The translations under genes were made by a program, and so were the position numbers. A stretch of DNA of 64,000 nt, taken from assembly GCA_020725545.1 (NCBI GenBank), contig DYEV01000034.1, positions 62,001-126,000 of the forward strand. The letters run 5' to 3'. Each line of letters starts with the position of its first letter. Position 1 is the first letter of the stretch. Of the stretch, positions 27,899-36,473 are shown piece after piece. Source of the stretch: Desulfobacca sp. GTDB lineage: Bacteria; Desulfobacterota; Desulfobaccia; Desulfobaccales; Desulfobaccaceae. The notes under the pieces were generated by a model. That model was given only the letters and a program-made list of their open reading frames with translations, searched no databases and was not told where the DNA came from.

Positions 27899-28977
27899 GA
27901 TTTTCCAGTCAGATTGAGCAGGAACTGTCGGATCGTGGCCCCGGTCTCCGCCCAGGTGGGGTGCCGGCCGATACGCTCCCGGGCGGCCAGGCTCATGGCC
28001 AGCAGCTTTTGGTTGTCTGCCAGGAGGCTCCCCAAGGCCGTCTGCAGGGTCTGCACCTCCCGGGGAGCAAGCAAGAAACCGTCCTGCCCATGGGTAATCA
28101 CCTCCCCGGCCGCCCCCTGGGCTGCGGCCAGGGGCACCAGGCCATAAGACATCCCCTCCAGGTAGACCAGCGCCAGGCCTTCCATCAGAGACGGCACCGC
28201 CAGGATATGGCTCTGGCGCAAGCAATTGATGAGGTCCTGTCCCTTTAACACCCCTAGCAGGCGGATTTTCTGGCTCAACCCCAGTCGGCTGATTAGTCGA
28301 AAAATCTTCCTGGCAAATACCGGCGCGGTGGTCAGACTGCCAGCCACGATCAACTGCCAATCGGCCTCTTTGAGAGGCGCCAAAGCCTGCAGAAGAACAT
28401 CCAGGCCTTTCCGGGGGATAACCGCCCCCAGATAGAGGATCTGCCGTGGCCCCGGGGTCTGCACTTTCGCGGCAATTTCCTCCGGACTCAGGCCCCCCAG
28501 CCGATCGCCGGCCGGATAAGCAATCGTGCACGGCTTGCCCATGCCCGCCAAGGCTTCCACCATCTGGCGGGTATGGCGGCTGATGCAGATAAAACCGTCC
28601 ACCGTTTGCAGATAACGCCGTTCGATCAGGCGATAAAACTCATTTAGCCAAGCGGGCCGAGCCTCGGAGCTGCGCAACAGATGGACCAAGCTGATGATGG
28701 GAGCGGAAACCTGCGTTCGCAGTCTCTGGTTCAGCCCAAAGAGGGAGGGGTGGGTCAGCTCATCCTGGATGAGGACGTCAAAGCGGGCCTGACACAGCCG
28801 CCGGGCCAGAGCGCGGGAGAAATTATGCAAAAGTCCCTGGACATATGGCTGCCACGGGAGGGAGATAACCTCCACTGTGTCGCCCTGGCGACGGAGATAC
28901 TCCACTACCAATTTATCATAGATGAAGCCGCCGGTGACCATGTCCAGATCGCCAGAGATGACCAGCCCCAGGCGCAT
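27895..28977 (-). CDS. GT4-type glycosyltransferase of the pterin-like cluster
   Basis: A 360-residue GT-B enzyme. I choose ATG 28977, which overlaps the stop of the PTPS-like gene as TGATG; a GTG two codons upstream is possible. N-terminal LGLVISGDLDMVTGGFIYDKLV and donor-site VPSLMEGLALVYLEGMSYGLVP are typical. Because it sits between a pterin enzyme and a methyltransferase, the acceptor could be a pterin, as for cyanobacterial pterin glucosyltransferases; the acceptor is not proven. Confidence 0.88.
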   Translation of the reverse strand: MRLGLVISGDLDMVTGGFIYDKLVVEYLRRQGDTVEVISLPWQPYVQGLLHNFSRALARRLCQARFDVLIQDELTHPSLFGLNQRLRTQVSAPIISLVHLLRSSEARPAWLNEFYRLIERRYLQTVDGFICISRHTRQMVEALAGMGKPCTIAYPAGDRLGGLSPEEIAAKVQTPGPRQILYLGAVIPRKGLDVLLQALAPLKEADWQLIVAGSLTTAPVFARKIFRLISRLGLSQKIRLLGVLKGQDLINCLRQSHILAVPSLMEGLALVYLEGMSYGLVPLAAAQGAAGEVITHGQDGFLLAPREVQTLQTALGSLLADNQKLLAMSLAARERIGRHPTWAETGATIRQFLLNLTGKS

Positions 28978-29354
28978 CAACACTCCTCGCGGTAGGCGGT
29001 CCAGGCGATGTCGTTCTCCCAGATGGTCACCTGCAGGGCGATGAGGTTGGGCGCAGCCAACAGGTGGCGCAACTGCTGGCAGAGAATCCGGGCAAAATGC
29101 TCGATGCTGGGGTTCAGGCCGGCAAACTCCGGCAGGTCATTCAAGGTCTTGTCCCGATAGTAATTAATCTGCTCCTCCAGCCGGGCCTCCACTTCGACGA
29201 TGTCCACCAGATAGCCGTGTTGATCCAACTCCCGGCCCTGAAGCTGCACTTCGATCAAATAATGGTGGGAATGGCGCTGATTTTCCGCGCCCCAATCACC
29301 ACCCACCAGATAATGTTGGGCAATCAACTGCCGCCGTACTGCCAGGGTATACAT
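28977..29354 (-). CDS. 6-pyruvoyl-tetrahydropterin synthase/QueD-like protein with Glu at the Cys site
   Basis: A 125-residue T-fold protein from ATG 29354 (MYTLAVRRQL). Zinc ligands are probably H14, H28 and H30 (RHSHHY). QueD and classic PTPS carry the catalytic Cys four residues before the HxH pair; here that residue is E24 and no Cys is near. A Glu at this place defines PTPS-III-type enzymes, which make 6-hydroxymethyl-dihydropterin. The C-terminus has NPSIEHFARIL and VTIWENDIAWTAY, the family's pterin-binding Glu strand. First gene of a coupled run. Confidence 0.85.
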   Translation of the reverse strand: MYTLAVRRQLIAQHYLVGGDWGAENQRHSHHYLIEVQLQGRELDQHGYLVDIVEVEARLEEQINYYRDKTLNDLPEFAGLNPSIEHFARILCQQLRHLLAAPNLIALQVTIWENDIAWTAYREEC

Positions 29355-29383
29355 GCCATGCCTCCAAGCCAAACTTCGGCTCT

Positions 29384-29749
29384 TTACAAGTGGTGACGCT
29401 CCAGCTTCCCGCGCAGAAGTCTATGCGCCCTGTTGCTGCCAGCGGTAGGGCATCCGGTCCCCTTGCGCAGGTTTGGTGAAGCTGAGCTGCACCGGGCCCT
29501 TTGCTTTTGCACGTCCTTCCAGGCGCCCACCCTGCCCTCGGCCAGGTCTCTTGCTGCTTCTGCGAGGTGCACTAGGTCCTTCTTATCCAGGGACGCATAA
29601 TCGTCCGGCGCAGAGAAGAACACCCGGAGCCAGGGATCGTCGGTCTTGCCCAAGAGTTATGGCAACAACCTGTTGGCCGTCAGAGTATCTCCATCAGGCA
29701 GGGCAGCAATGAGTTGCTGCAGTTCCTTTTTGGCTTTAGGGGATATGGT
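29384..29749 (-). pseudogene. Antitoxin-like gene with nonsense codon
   Basis: In one minus-strand frame the sequence reads TISPKAKKELQQLIAALPDGDTL-ANRLLP, then TAA (29659-29657), then continues LLGKTDDPWLRVFFSAPDDYASLDKKDL-HLAEAARDLAEGRVGAWKDV. The ending, with acidic EA...EGR...W-DV, is like small RelB/DUF2281-type antitoxins. A ribosome binding site AAGGAG remains but no proper ATG does. Past the end, another frame reads VQLSFTKPAQ, possibly the start of a lost RelE-like toxin. Confidence 0.55.
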
Positions 29750-29979
29750 TTTCTCCTTAATCAACAATTCCTAATTACTAATCATTTATTGGAATGTCAA
29801 GAATTATCCCAAAAGCCGAAAAGCGGCAGACCTACTTTGCCCTAGCACCAAAGAAGCCCCTTCATGTTGATCACCCATCTTGCCGGCCAGCCCAGATATG
29901 CACTTTCCCTCGCGGGATATTTCTGTTAAACTGTGTTTTACCTCTGCAATTGTTTTCAGAAAGTAGTGCTGCCGTCGCA

Positions 29980-30744
29980 ATGCTCAAACGCACCTTTATC
30001 CATCTGCCCCGGTTGGGGCCGGCCACGGAGCTGCATCTCTGGCGCCAGGGGCTGGAGACCTGGGAGGACCTGCTGGCCGCCCGGCGTGTGCCCGGTATGC
30101 AGCCGGGGCGTTTGGCCGGACACCAACGGCATCTGGAAGAGTCCCTGGCCCATGTGGACCAGCCCACTTATTTCAGCTGCCGGCTGCCCGCAGCGGAACG
30201 CTGGCGCCTGTTCCAGCAGTATCGCCCCCATACCGCCTATCTGGATATCGAAACCACCGGCGCCAGTTGGCCGCACCTGATCGTTACCGTCATTGGCCTC
30301 TACGACGGCCGGGAATTTTACCAATTCGTTCTGGGTCAGAATCTCCAGGATTTTTCGGACCACATCGACGCTTATCAGATGCTCGTAACTTTCAATGGTT
30401 CCCAGTTTGACCTGCCGGTGTTGCAGGCTGTTTTCGGCCGGCCGTTCTTCCAGGCCCACATTGACCTGCGCTTTGTCCTGGCCCGCCTGGGCTACAAAGG
30501 CGGTCTGAAAAAGATCGAACCCCGCTTCGGCCTGCAGCGTCCCTCGGACCTGGAAGGTCTGGATGGCTATGACGCGGTTCTCCTCTGGCAGCGGGCTCAG
30601 CGGGGCGATGCCGCGGCTTTAGACACCCTGTTGGCTTACAACCGGGAGGATGTCATCAATCTGGAAACCCTCATGGAGCAGGCCTACCACCTTGCTGCCC
30701 GTCGCACTCTGGCCCACCTGCAAGCCAAGAAAACCGCCCTTTAA
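29980..30744 (+). CDS. YprB-like ribonuclease H-fold exonuclease
   Basis: A 254-residue DEDD-type nuclease. The three exonuclease motifs are visible: YLDIETTG (motif I, D and E), TFNGSQFDLPVL (motif II, D) and YNREDVINLETLM (motif III, D). Bacillus YprB is the namesake; cellular role is not established. The start at 29980 (MLKRTFIHLPRLG) is the best fit; the open frame begins at 29794 with unrelated sequence. The gene precedes proS with a promoter-like sequence between. Confidence 0.85.
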   Translation: MLKRTFIHLPRLGPATELHLWRQGLETWEDLLAARRVPGMQPGRLAGHQRHLEESLAHVDQPTYFSCRLPAAERWRLFQQYRPHTAYLDIETTGASWPHLIVTVIGLYDGREFYQFVLGQNLQDFSDHIDAYQMLVTFNGSQFDLPVLQAVFGRPFFQAHIDLRFVLARLGYKGGLKKIEPRFGLQRPSDLEGLDGYDAVLLWQRAQRGDAAALDTLLAYNREDVINLETLMEQAYHLAARRTLAHLQAKKTAL

Positions 30745-30762
30745 TTTAGTGACAGAATAGCG

Positions 30763-30768
30763 TATAAT
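30763..30768 (+). promoter_or_regulatory. Candidate -10 element upstream of proS
   Basis: A perfect TATAAT preceded by GCG lies 80 bases before the proS start. The -35 region (around 30740-30746, TTTAAT) is weak. It could drive proS and rsh. Confidence 0.4.
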
Positions 30769-30847
30769 AAATATTGTGGCTGTGGAGGGCTTGGCCTTAT
30801 TGGCTCGGCCGGACCGCCTGGCCAGTATTTGCGGCAAGGAGCATTGC

Positions 30848-32560
30848 ATGCGCTATTCCAAACTGTTGCTGCCCACCTTGAAAGAAGTGCCTTCGGAAGC
30901 TGAGACGGTTTCTCACCAGTTGCTCTTGCGCGCCGGTATGATCAGGAAATTGGCCTCCGGCATTTATGATTATCTGCCCTTGGGGCTGCGAGTCTTGCGG
31001 AAAGTGGAAGCCATCGTCCGGGAGGAGATGAACCGGGCCGGAGCTCAGGAAGTCTTGCTGCCGGCGGTGCAGCCCGCGGAGCTGTGGCAGGAATCCGGCC
31101 GTTGGCAGGTCTATGGCAAAGAACTGCTGCGCTTCCGAGACCGCCACGACCGGGATTATTGTTTCGGCCCCACCCATGAAGAAGTGATCACCGATCTGGT
31201 GCGCCGGGACGTACATTCCTACCGCCAGTTGCCCCTGAACCTTTACCAGATCCAGACCAAATTCCGGGACGAAATCCGGCCCCGCTTCGGCCTCATCCGC
31301 GGCCGGGAATTCATCATGAAAGACGGCTATAGTTTTGACGTTGATGAAACCGCCGCGGATCAGACCTATGAGGCCATGTATGACGCCTATAGCCGTATCT
31401 TCCGGCGCTGCGGCCTGCGCTTCAAGAGCGTCGAGGCCGACTCCGGTCCCATCGGCGGCAGTTTTTCCCATGAATTCATGGTATTGGCCGAAACCGGCGA
31501 GGACGTCGTGGTCTCTTGCATCGCCTGTGACTATGCGGCCAACCTGGAGAAGGCCGAGGTAGTCTCGGCTGCCGAGACCGGCAACGAGGCGCCGGCCCCC
31601 CTGACCAAAGTCCACACCCCGGCCGTGCGCACCGTTGCCGAGATTGCGGATTTTCTGAAGATTTCGCCGGCCCGGATCCTAAAGACGCTCCTCTATGAAA
31701 CCGACCAGGGCGTGGTTGCGGTCCTGCTCCGGGGGGATCACGAAGTCAACGACGTCAAGCTGAAGAATCTGTTGCGGGTCAATGAGTTGGCCCTGGCCGG
31801 CGAAGCCGTCGTGCGCCGGGAGACCGGGGCCGACGTCGGCTTTGCCGGACCTCTGGGTTTGCAGGTGCCCATCTATGCCGACCAGAGTCTGCGCGGGTTG
31901 GCCAACCTGGCGGCTGGAGCCAATGAAGATGAGCATCATTATACCGGCGTCAATCTGGACCGGGACGTGGACGTCCGGCAGTATGCCGATTTGCGCCAGA
32001 TAACCGCCACCGACCCCTGCCCCCGCTGCGGCGCGGCCTTAGAATTTCTCCGGGGCATTGAAGTAGGGCACGTCTTTAAGCTGGGCTACAAATACTCCCA
32101 GGCCATGCAGGCCACCTTTCTGGACGCCAACGGTCAGGAGCGGCCCATGTTCATGGGGTGTTACGGCATCGGCGTCAGCCGCATTGTCGCCGCGGCCATT
32201 GAACAGAACCATGATGCCGACGGCATCATCTTTCCCGTGCCCTTGGCCCCCTTCCATGTCCTGGTGATCCCCATTGCCCTGCAGGATGAACAGACCATGA
32301 CCACGGCCCAGACTCTTTACGAGGACCTGACCGCCGCCGGTCTCGAGGTCCTTTTTGATGACCGGGATGAACGACCCGGAGTAAAATTCAAAGACGGCGA
32401 TCTCTTGGGCATCCCCTTCCGGGTCGTCCTGGGTCCCAAAACCCTGGCCCAAAACGCCGCTGAAGTCCGCGACCGTCGCAGCCGCACAATGGCGTTGCTG
32501 CCCCTGGCCTCTCTGGTCAACGAGCTGCGCCAACGGGTTCAGGCGGGGATACAGACGTAA
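30848..32560 (+). CDS. proS: Prolyl-tRNA synthetase
   Basis: A 570-residue class II synthetase of the bacterial type, with an inserted YbaK-like editing domain (about residues 225-395) that clears Ala-tRNA(Pro). Class II motifs include the N-terminal LPTLKEVPSEAETVSHQLLL, FRDEIRPRFGLIRGREFIMKD (motif 2) and MGCYGIGVSRIVAA (motif 3). The ATG at 30848 follows AAGGAG; upstream in-frame codons are not conserved. It lies 12 bases before rsh, so the two are likely an operon. Confidence 0.96.
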   Translation: MRYSKLLLPTLKEVPSEAETVSHQLLLRAGMIRKLASGIYDYLPLGLRVLRKVEAIVREEMNRAGAQEVLLPAVQPAELWQESGRWQVYGKELLRFRDRHDRDYCFGPTHEEVITDLVRRDVHSYRQLPLNLYQIQTKFRDEIRPRFGLIRGREFIMKDGYSFDVDETAADQTYEAMYDAYSRIFRRCGLRFKSVEADSGPIGGSFSHEFMVLAETGEDVVVSCIACDYAANLEKAEVVSAAETGNEAPAPLTKVHTPAVRTVAEIADFLKISPARILKTLLYETDQGVVAVLLRGDHEVNDVKLKNLLRVNELALAGEAVVRRETGADVGFAGPLGLQVPIYADQSLRGLANLAAGANEDEHHYTGVNLDRDVDVRQYADLRQITATDPCPRCGAALEFLRGIEVGHVFKLGYKYSQAMQATFLDANGQERPMFMGCYGIGVSRIVAAAIEQNHDADGIIFPVPLAPFHVLVIPIALQDEQTMTTAQTLYEDLTAAGLEVLFDDRDERPGVKFKDGDLLGIPFRVVLGPKTLAQNAAEVRDRRSRTMALLPLASLVNELRQRVQAGIQT

Positions 32561-32572
32561 TATCAGGCCCTT

Positions 32573-34729
32573 ATGGCAGCTCGCATCATCCGCATCAATG
32601 ATATTATCGATGAGGTTCTCAGCCACCACCCCGAGGCCGATATCTCTCTCATCCAACGGGCCTATGTCTTCTCGGCCCAATCCCATGAAGGTCAGGTGCG
32701 CCTAAGCGGCGAACCCTATCTTTCCCATCCGTTGGAAGTTGCCTACCTTTTGGCCCAGATGGGCCTGGGGCCGGTCTCTGTGGCCTGTGGTCTTCTCCAT
32801 GACACCGTGGAAGATACCCACGCCAGCCTGGATGATCTGGATGAACTCTTTGGGGAGGAAGTGGCCGATATCATCAACGGTGTCACCCGCATCAGCCAGA
32901 TCTCCTTTGACAAGAAGATCGATCAACAGGCCGAATACATCCGCAAGATGATCCTGGCCATGGCCCATGATATCCGGGTCATCCTGGTAAAACTGGCCGA
33001 CCGGGTCCATAATATGCGGACCCTGGGCTTTATGAAACCCGAGAGCCAGAAACGCATTGCCCAGGAAACCCTGGACATCTTCGCCCCCCTGGCCGGCCGC
33101 CTCGGTATGGGGCACATCAAGGTGGAACTGGAAGACCTGGCCTTTTATTACCTGGAACCCGAAATCTACCAGCGCATCCAGGACGGCCTGGCCCGGAAAA
33201 GGGGCGAACGCCAACAATATATTAAGGAAATCTCCGAAATTATTCATGCCAAATTGGCGGAACATCACCTGGATGGCGAAGTCAAAGGCCGCCCCAAACA
33301 CCTTTACGGCATCTATCGCAAGATGCAGGCCCAGCAAATCAGCCTGGAGCAGGTTTACGACCTCATCGCCTTCCGCATCATCCTCAATACCATCCCCGAA
33401 TGCTACGAAACCTTGGGGATCATCCACGCCCTCTGGCGGCCGGTACCCAACCGCTTTAAAGACTACATTGCCATGCCCAAGGCCAATGATTACCAATCCC
33501 TGCATACCACGGTGATCGGGCCCTATGGCGAACGGATGGAGATTCAGATCCGGACCAAAGAGATGGATGAGGTGGCAGAAAAAGGGATTGCCGCCCATTG
33601 GGCCTATAAGGAACGCCGCCAGGTCCAGAAGGACGACAATCTGCGCTTTTCCTGGCTGCGCCAGATCATCGAATGGCAAAAAGACCTGACCAACCCCCAG
33701 GATTTTCTGGATACCGTGCGGGTGGAACTCTACCCCGAGGCGGTCTTTGTCTTCACCCCCAAAGGTGAAGTGAAAGAACTGCCCCGGGGCTCCACCCCCG
33801 TGGATTTTGCCTACGCCATCCACAGTGAGGTGGGTCACCGCTGCACCGGCGCCCGGGTCAACGGCCGTATGGTCTCCCTGAAATACGAACTGCAGCACGG
33901 CGACAACGTTGAGATAATCACCTCCCCCACCCATACCCCCAGCCGGGATTGGCTGCAGTTTGTCCGCACGGCGCGCGCCCGCAGCCGCATCAAACAATAT
34001 CTCAAGACCATAGAACGGGAACGGAGTATTGCATTGGGGAAAGAGATCCTGGAGAGGGATTTTCGGAAGGCGGGCTTAAATCTGGGCAAACTCTTGAAAT
34101 CTGAGGAAGAATTACAAAGGGTGGCCAGGGAGATGTCTTTTGTCCGCATCGATGATCTGCTGGCCAGCGTAGGCTTTGGCAAGATCAGCGCCAATCAGAT
34201 CATCGGCAAACTGCTGCCCAAAGAGGAGCCGCCGGCCACCACCGAAGAAGTGCCCTCCAAGGCCATTACCAAAGCCACGGCCGCGGATCGGGGGGGCATC
34301 CGCGTCAAAGGCCTGGATGACATCCTTATCAACCTGGCCCGCTGCTGCAACCCCATCCCGGGAGATGAGATTACCGGCTATATTACCAAAGGCAAGGGGG
34401 TCACCATCCACCGCACCGCCTGCCCCATCCTGGCCCGCACCGAAACGTTGCGCCATGTCCCGGCCGCCTGGGATGGCGTGGCCGGCGGCCGGCATCCGGT
34501 CCGCATCCAAGTGGTTTCGGTGGATAAACCAGGACTCCTGGCCGACATCACCAACGCCCTGAAACAGGCCGAGGCCAACGTATTCAAGGCCAATGCCGAA
34601 ACCACGGTGGATCAAAAAAGCGTGGCCTGGTTCACCATCGAAGTCACCGACACCGCCCATTTGGCTAAAGTGCTCAGCAATATCAAACGGGTGAAAAACG
34701 TCATCAACGTGCATCGGCTTATGGGCTAG
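32573..34729 (+). CDS. Bifunctional (p)ppGpp synthetase/hydrolase, RelA/SpoT family
   Basis: A 718-residue Rsh protein for the stringent response. The N-terminal HD hydrolase domain has LLHDTVEDT; the synthetase domain has RFKDYIAMPKANDYQSLHT. The RFKD form is the one usual in bifunctional enzymes. A TGS domain (VFTPKGEVKELPRGSTPVDFAY), a zinc-finger-like CCNPIPGDEI region and a C-terminal ACT domain follow. It is the only Rsh in this window and is probably able to make and degrade (p)ppGpp. Confidence 0.95.
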   Translation: MAARIIRINDIIDEVLSHHPEADISLIQRAYVFSAQSHEGQVRLSGEPYLSHPLEVAYLLAQMGLGPVSVACGLLHDTVEDTHASLDDLDELFGEEVADIINGVTRISQISFDKKIDQQAEYIRKMILAMAHDIRVILVKLADRVHNMRTLGFMKPESQKRIAQETLDIFAPLAGRLGMGHIKVELEDLAFYYLEPEIYQRIQDGLARKRGERQQYIKEISEIIHAKLAEHHLDGEVKGRPKHLYGIYRKMQAQQISLEQVYDLIAFRIILNTIPECYETLGIIHALWRPVPNRFKDYIAMPKANDYQSLHTTVIGPYGERMEIQIRTKEMDEVAEKGIAAHWAYKERRQVQKDDNLRFSWLRQIIEWQKDLTNPQDFLDTVRVELYPEAVFVFTPKGEVKELPRGSTPVDFAYAIHSEVGHRCTGARVNGRMVSLKYELQHGDNVEIITSPTHTPSRDWLQFVRTARARSRIKQYLKTIERERSIALGKEILERDFRKAGLNLGKLLKSEEELQRVAREMSFVRIDDLLASVGFGKISANQIIGKLLPKEEPPATTEEVPSKAITKATAADRGGIRVKGLDDILINLARCCNPIPGDEITGYITKGKGVTIHRTACPILARTETLRHVPAAWDGVAGGRHPVRIQVVSVDKPGLLADITNALKQAEANVFKANAETTVDQKSVAWFTIEVTDTAHLAKVLSNIKRVKNVINVHRLMG

Positions 34730-34773
34730 CAAACCCGCCGCGGCGTTCCCCGGCCACATATCTAGAGGGAAAT

Positions 34774-34796
34774 GACCCGACCGTTGGGTCTTTTTT
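34774..34796 (+). terminator. Terminator after rsh
   Basis: GACCCGA (34774-34780) pairs with TTGGGTC (34784-34790, one G-T pair) and is followed by TTTTTT. It closes the proS-rsh operon. Confidence 0.8.
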
Positions 34797-34825
34797 ATGG
34801 TCAGGCCCATCGCACCACGCCCAAT

Positions 34826-34964
34826 CCTTACCCATAAGTCCCTCCCCCTTGATGGGAAAATGAGCGCCGACCTCCAGGTCGGCATTATAGAGGCACAGAC
34901 CTTTAAGTCCGTACTTACCACAGAGACGCATACTCTCTCTCTGGCTGCTTAGTTATGGGTAAGG
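34826..34964. repeat. 139-bp segment with 12-bp terminal inverted repeats
   Basis: CCTTACCCATAA (34826-34837) is matched in inverse by TTATGGGTAAGG (34953-34964). An internal palindrome GCCGACCT-CC-AGGTCGGC lies at 34866-34883. The whole could be a small non-autonomous element (MITE-like), but no target duplication is evident. The region 34797-35113 otherwise shows no gene. Confidence 0.4.
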
Positions 34965-35113
34965 ACAAGCCCTGGACAAAACGGTGCGGGTGTGAAGGTC
35001 AATAACTCGGTTATTTTCCTCCCGAACGCTCCTCCCGCCTCTGCATATCCAATTTGTGGGCAATGTTCAGAACTAACGCCGAGACTTGCGGTCACCGGCA
35101 GAAAAGTGCGAGT

Positions 35114-35305
35114 TCAGGCTGTCTTGACGACCCGCCCGGACCGCAGACAGCGGGTGCAGACCATAATGTAGCGCACCTGGCCATTTTGCAGGGCCCGGAC
35201 CCGCCTAAGGTTGGGCAGCCAGCGCCGCTTGGTTTTATTATTGGCATGGGAGACATTATTACCCACCTGCGGCCCTTTGCCGCAGACTTCACAGATTCGT
35301 GCCAT
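35114..35305 (-). CDS. rpmB: 50S ribosomal protein L28
   Basis: A 63-residue L28. It begins [21 protein letters not shown] and keeps both CxxC pairs (CEVC, CTRC), so it is the zinc-binding form. Basic central part [13 protein letters not shown] as in the family. AGGAGGC precedes the ATG. A monocistronic gene on the minus strand between rsh and a region without genes. Confidence 0.96.
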   Translation of the reverse strand: MARICEVCGKGPQVGNNVSHANNKTKRRWLPNLRRVRALQNGQVRYIMVCTRCLRSGRVVKTA

Positions 35306-35403
35306 AACTCTAGCCTCCTAAAAATACGAAAAATCAGTGGCGTCCGATAAGGTTTTTGCACACAACCCGCAGTACCCCGAATTTAGCTCATGTTGGCCCA
35401 TGC

Positions 35404-35466
35404 TGTCATGCTGAGGGAGCGACGCGACCGAAGAATCTTAGATCCTACGCTTTGCTCAGAATGACA
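35404..35466. repeat. REP-like imperfect palindrome (TGTCAT-CTGAG...CTCAG-ATGACA)
   Basis: TGTCATGCTGAG at the left and CTCAGAATGACA at the right pair around GAAGAATCTTAGATCC. The same kind of intergenic palindrome is known from many unrelated genomes. The rest of 35306-35659 has no gene; it includes an A/T-rich stretch at 35557-35590. Confidence 0.7.
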
Positions 35467-35659
35467 AAATGAAAGCAACCCTTTTCAAGGAAGATTGTTC
35501 CCCCTGGCAGGGAGGTTGGAGCCCCTTGCACGCAACCTGCCGGACTTTTCTGACTAAAAAGATAATATTAATAAAAAAATGTTTTTTTGGCAAGGAAAAA
35601 CTCCGGCACAGTTCGCCAGAACCACGCCCCTTCCCAAACCCGGCAACGCTGCCCCTTTT

Positions 35660-36352
35660 TTAAGGCTCCCAATTCGTCGGCAGCGGGCACTCTCCCATAT
35701 AATCCGCGGCACAACAGTGATCCTGTCGGTATAAAATGATGACCATGATCACGGCCCCCAGAAACATCCATTCCGGTCCGAACAGCCACAGGGCCACGAC
35801 GGCGGCCAGATAATAGGCCCGCATCCCCAGAGTATAATGAATATTGCCCAGATTCAGGATGTTGGCCACATACGCCGTGTTCAGCATGGGGTCGCATTCT
35901 AGGGGGACATTGATCATAAAATTGACGTGGTTAAAGTAACGCATGGCCAGGGTGAAGCTGAAAAAGGCAAAAAAGAAGTGGACAATCAACAATAAAACCT
36001 TCACTAAAAACAGGGCCTGCAGGCGGGAAAAGATCAGGGTAAGATCAAAAGGCAATTCCGTGACATGCTCCGGTTTGAAGAGGAGACTGAGCAGCCCCAG
36101 GCCGATGAGGATGGCCGTGGAGGCCAGGAAACTGGAGGCCATGATCCAGTTGCGCAGGGTCTGCACCGCCAGGATATCCCGGCGCTCTTTCATGATCGAC
36201 TCCACCCACATGCGCCGCAGGTGTTTGGTAATGCCCAGGTAAGTCCGGAGCGGCTGGCGTTTCACCTGAAGCAGCCAAAACAGGTGATAGGCAGTCAGGA
36301 CAAGAGTCGTGGCGCTGACGAAGATAATTTCCCACCAGTGTAATTGTGTCAT
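35660..36352 (-). CDS. DUF599 family membrane protein
   Basis: A 230-residue integral membrane protein from ATG 36352 (MTQLHWWEIIFVSATT). Four to five hydrophobic segments, with the DUF599 blocks NWIMASSFLASTAILIGLGLL, FFFAFFSFTLAMRYFNHVNFMI and LGNIHYTLGMRAYYLA. Function unknown. It is divergent from hpt. Confidence 0.88.
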   Translation of the reverse strand: MTQLHWWEIIFVSATTLVLTAYHLFWLLQVKRQPLRTYLGITKHLRRMWVESIMKERRDILAVQTLRNWIMASSFLASTAILIGLGLLSLLFKPEHVTELPFDLTLIFSRLQALFLVKVLLLIVHFFFAFFSFTLAMRYFNHVNFMINVPLECDPMLNTAYVANILNLGNIHYTLGMRAYYLAAVVALWLFGPEWMFLGAVIMVIILYRQDHCCAADYMGECPLPTNWEP

Positions 36353-36412
36353 CGCTGTTTGGCCCTGCGAACCCCGACCAGGCAACCTGCCATAAAGGCG
36401 GGACATTAAGGT

Positions 36413-36441
36413 TTGACAAATACCATCTGATTATTTATTCT
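36413..36441 (+). promoter_or_regulatory. Promoter of hpt
   Basis: A perfect -35 TTGACA (36413-36418), a 17-base spacer and TATTCT (36436-36441) lie 33 bases before the hpt start. Confidence 0.75.
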
Positions 36442-36473
36442 TGCTTCAGGATTCTTGAGAAGGAAGGGGCGCC

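Noticed and set aside
27899-28531. N-terminal extension of the methyltransferase frame
   Set aside because: This part overlaps the glycosyltransferase in another frame and is Gly/Pro/Arg-rich without motifs; the ATGA-coupled start at 27898 fits the family.
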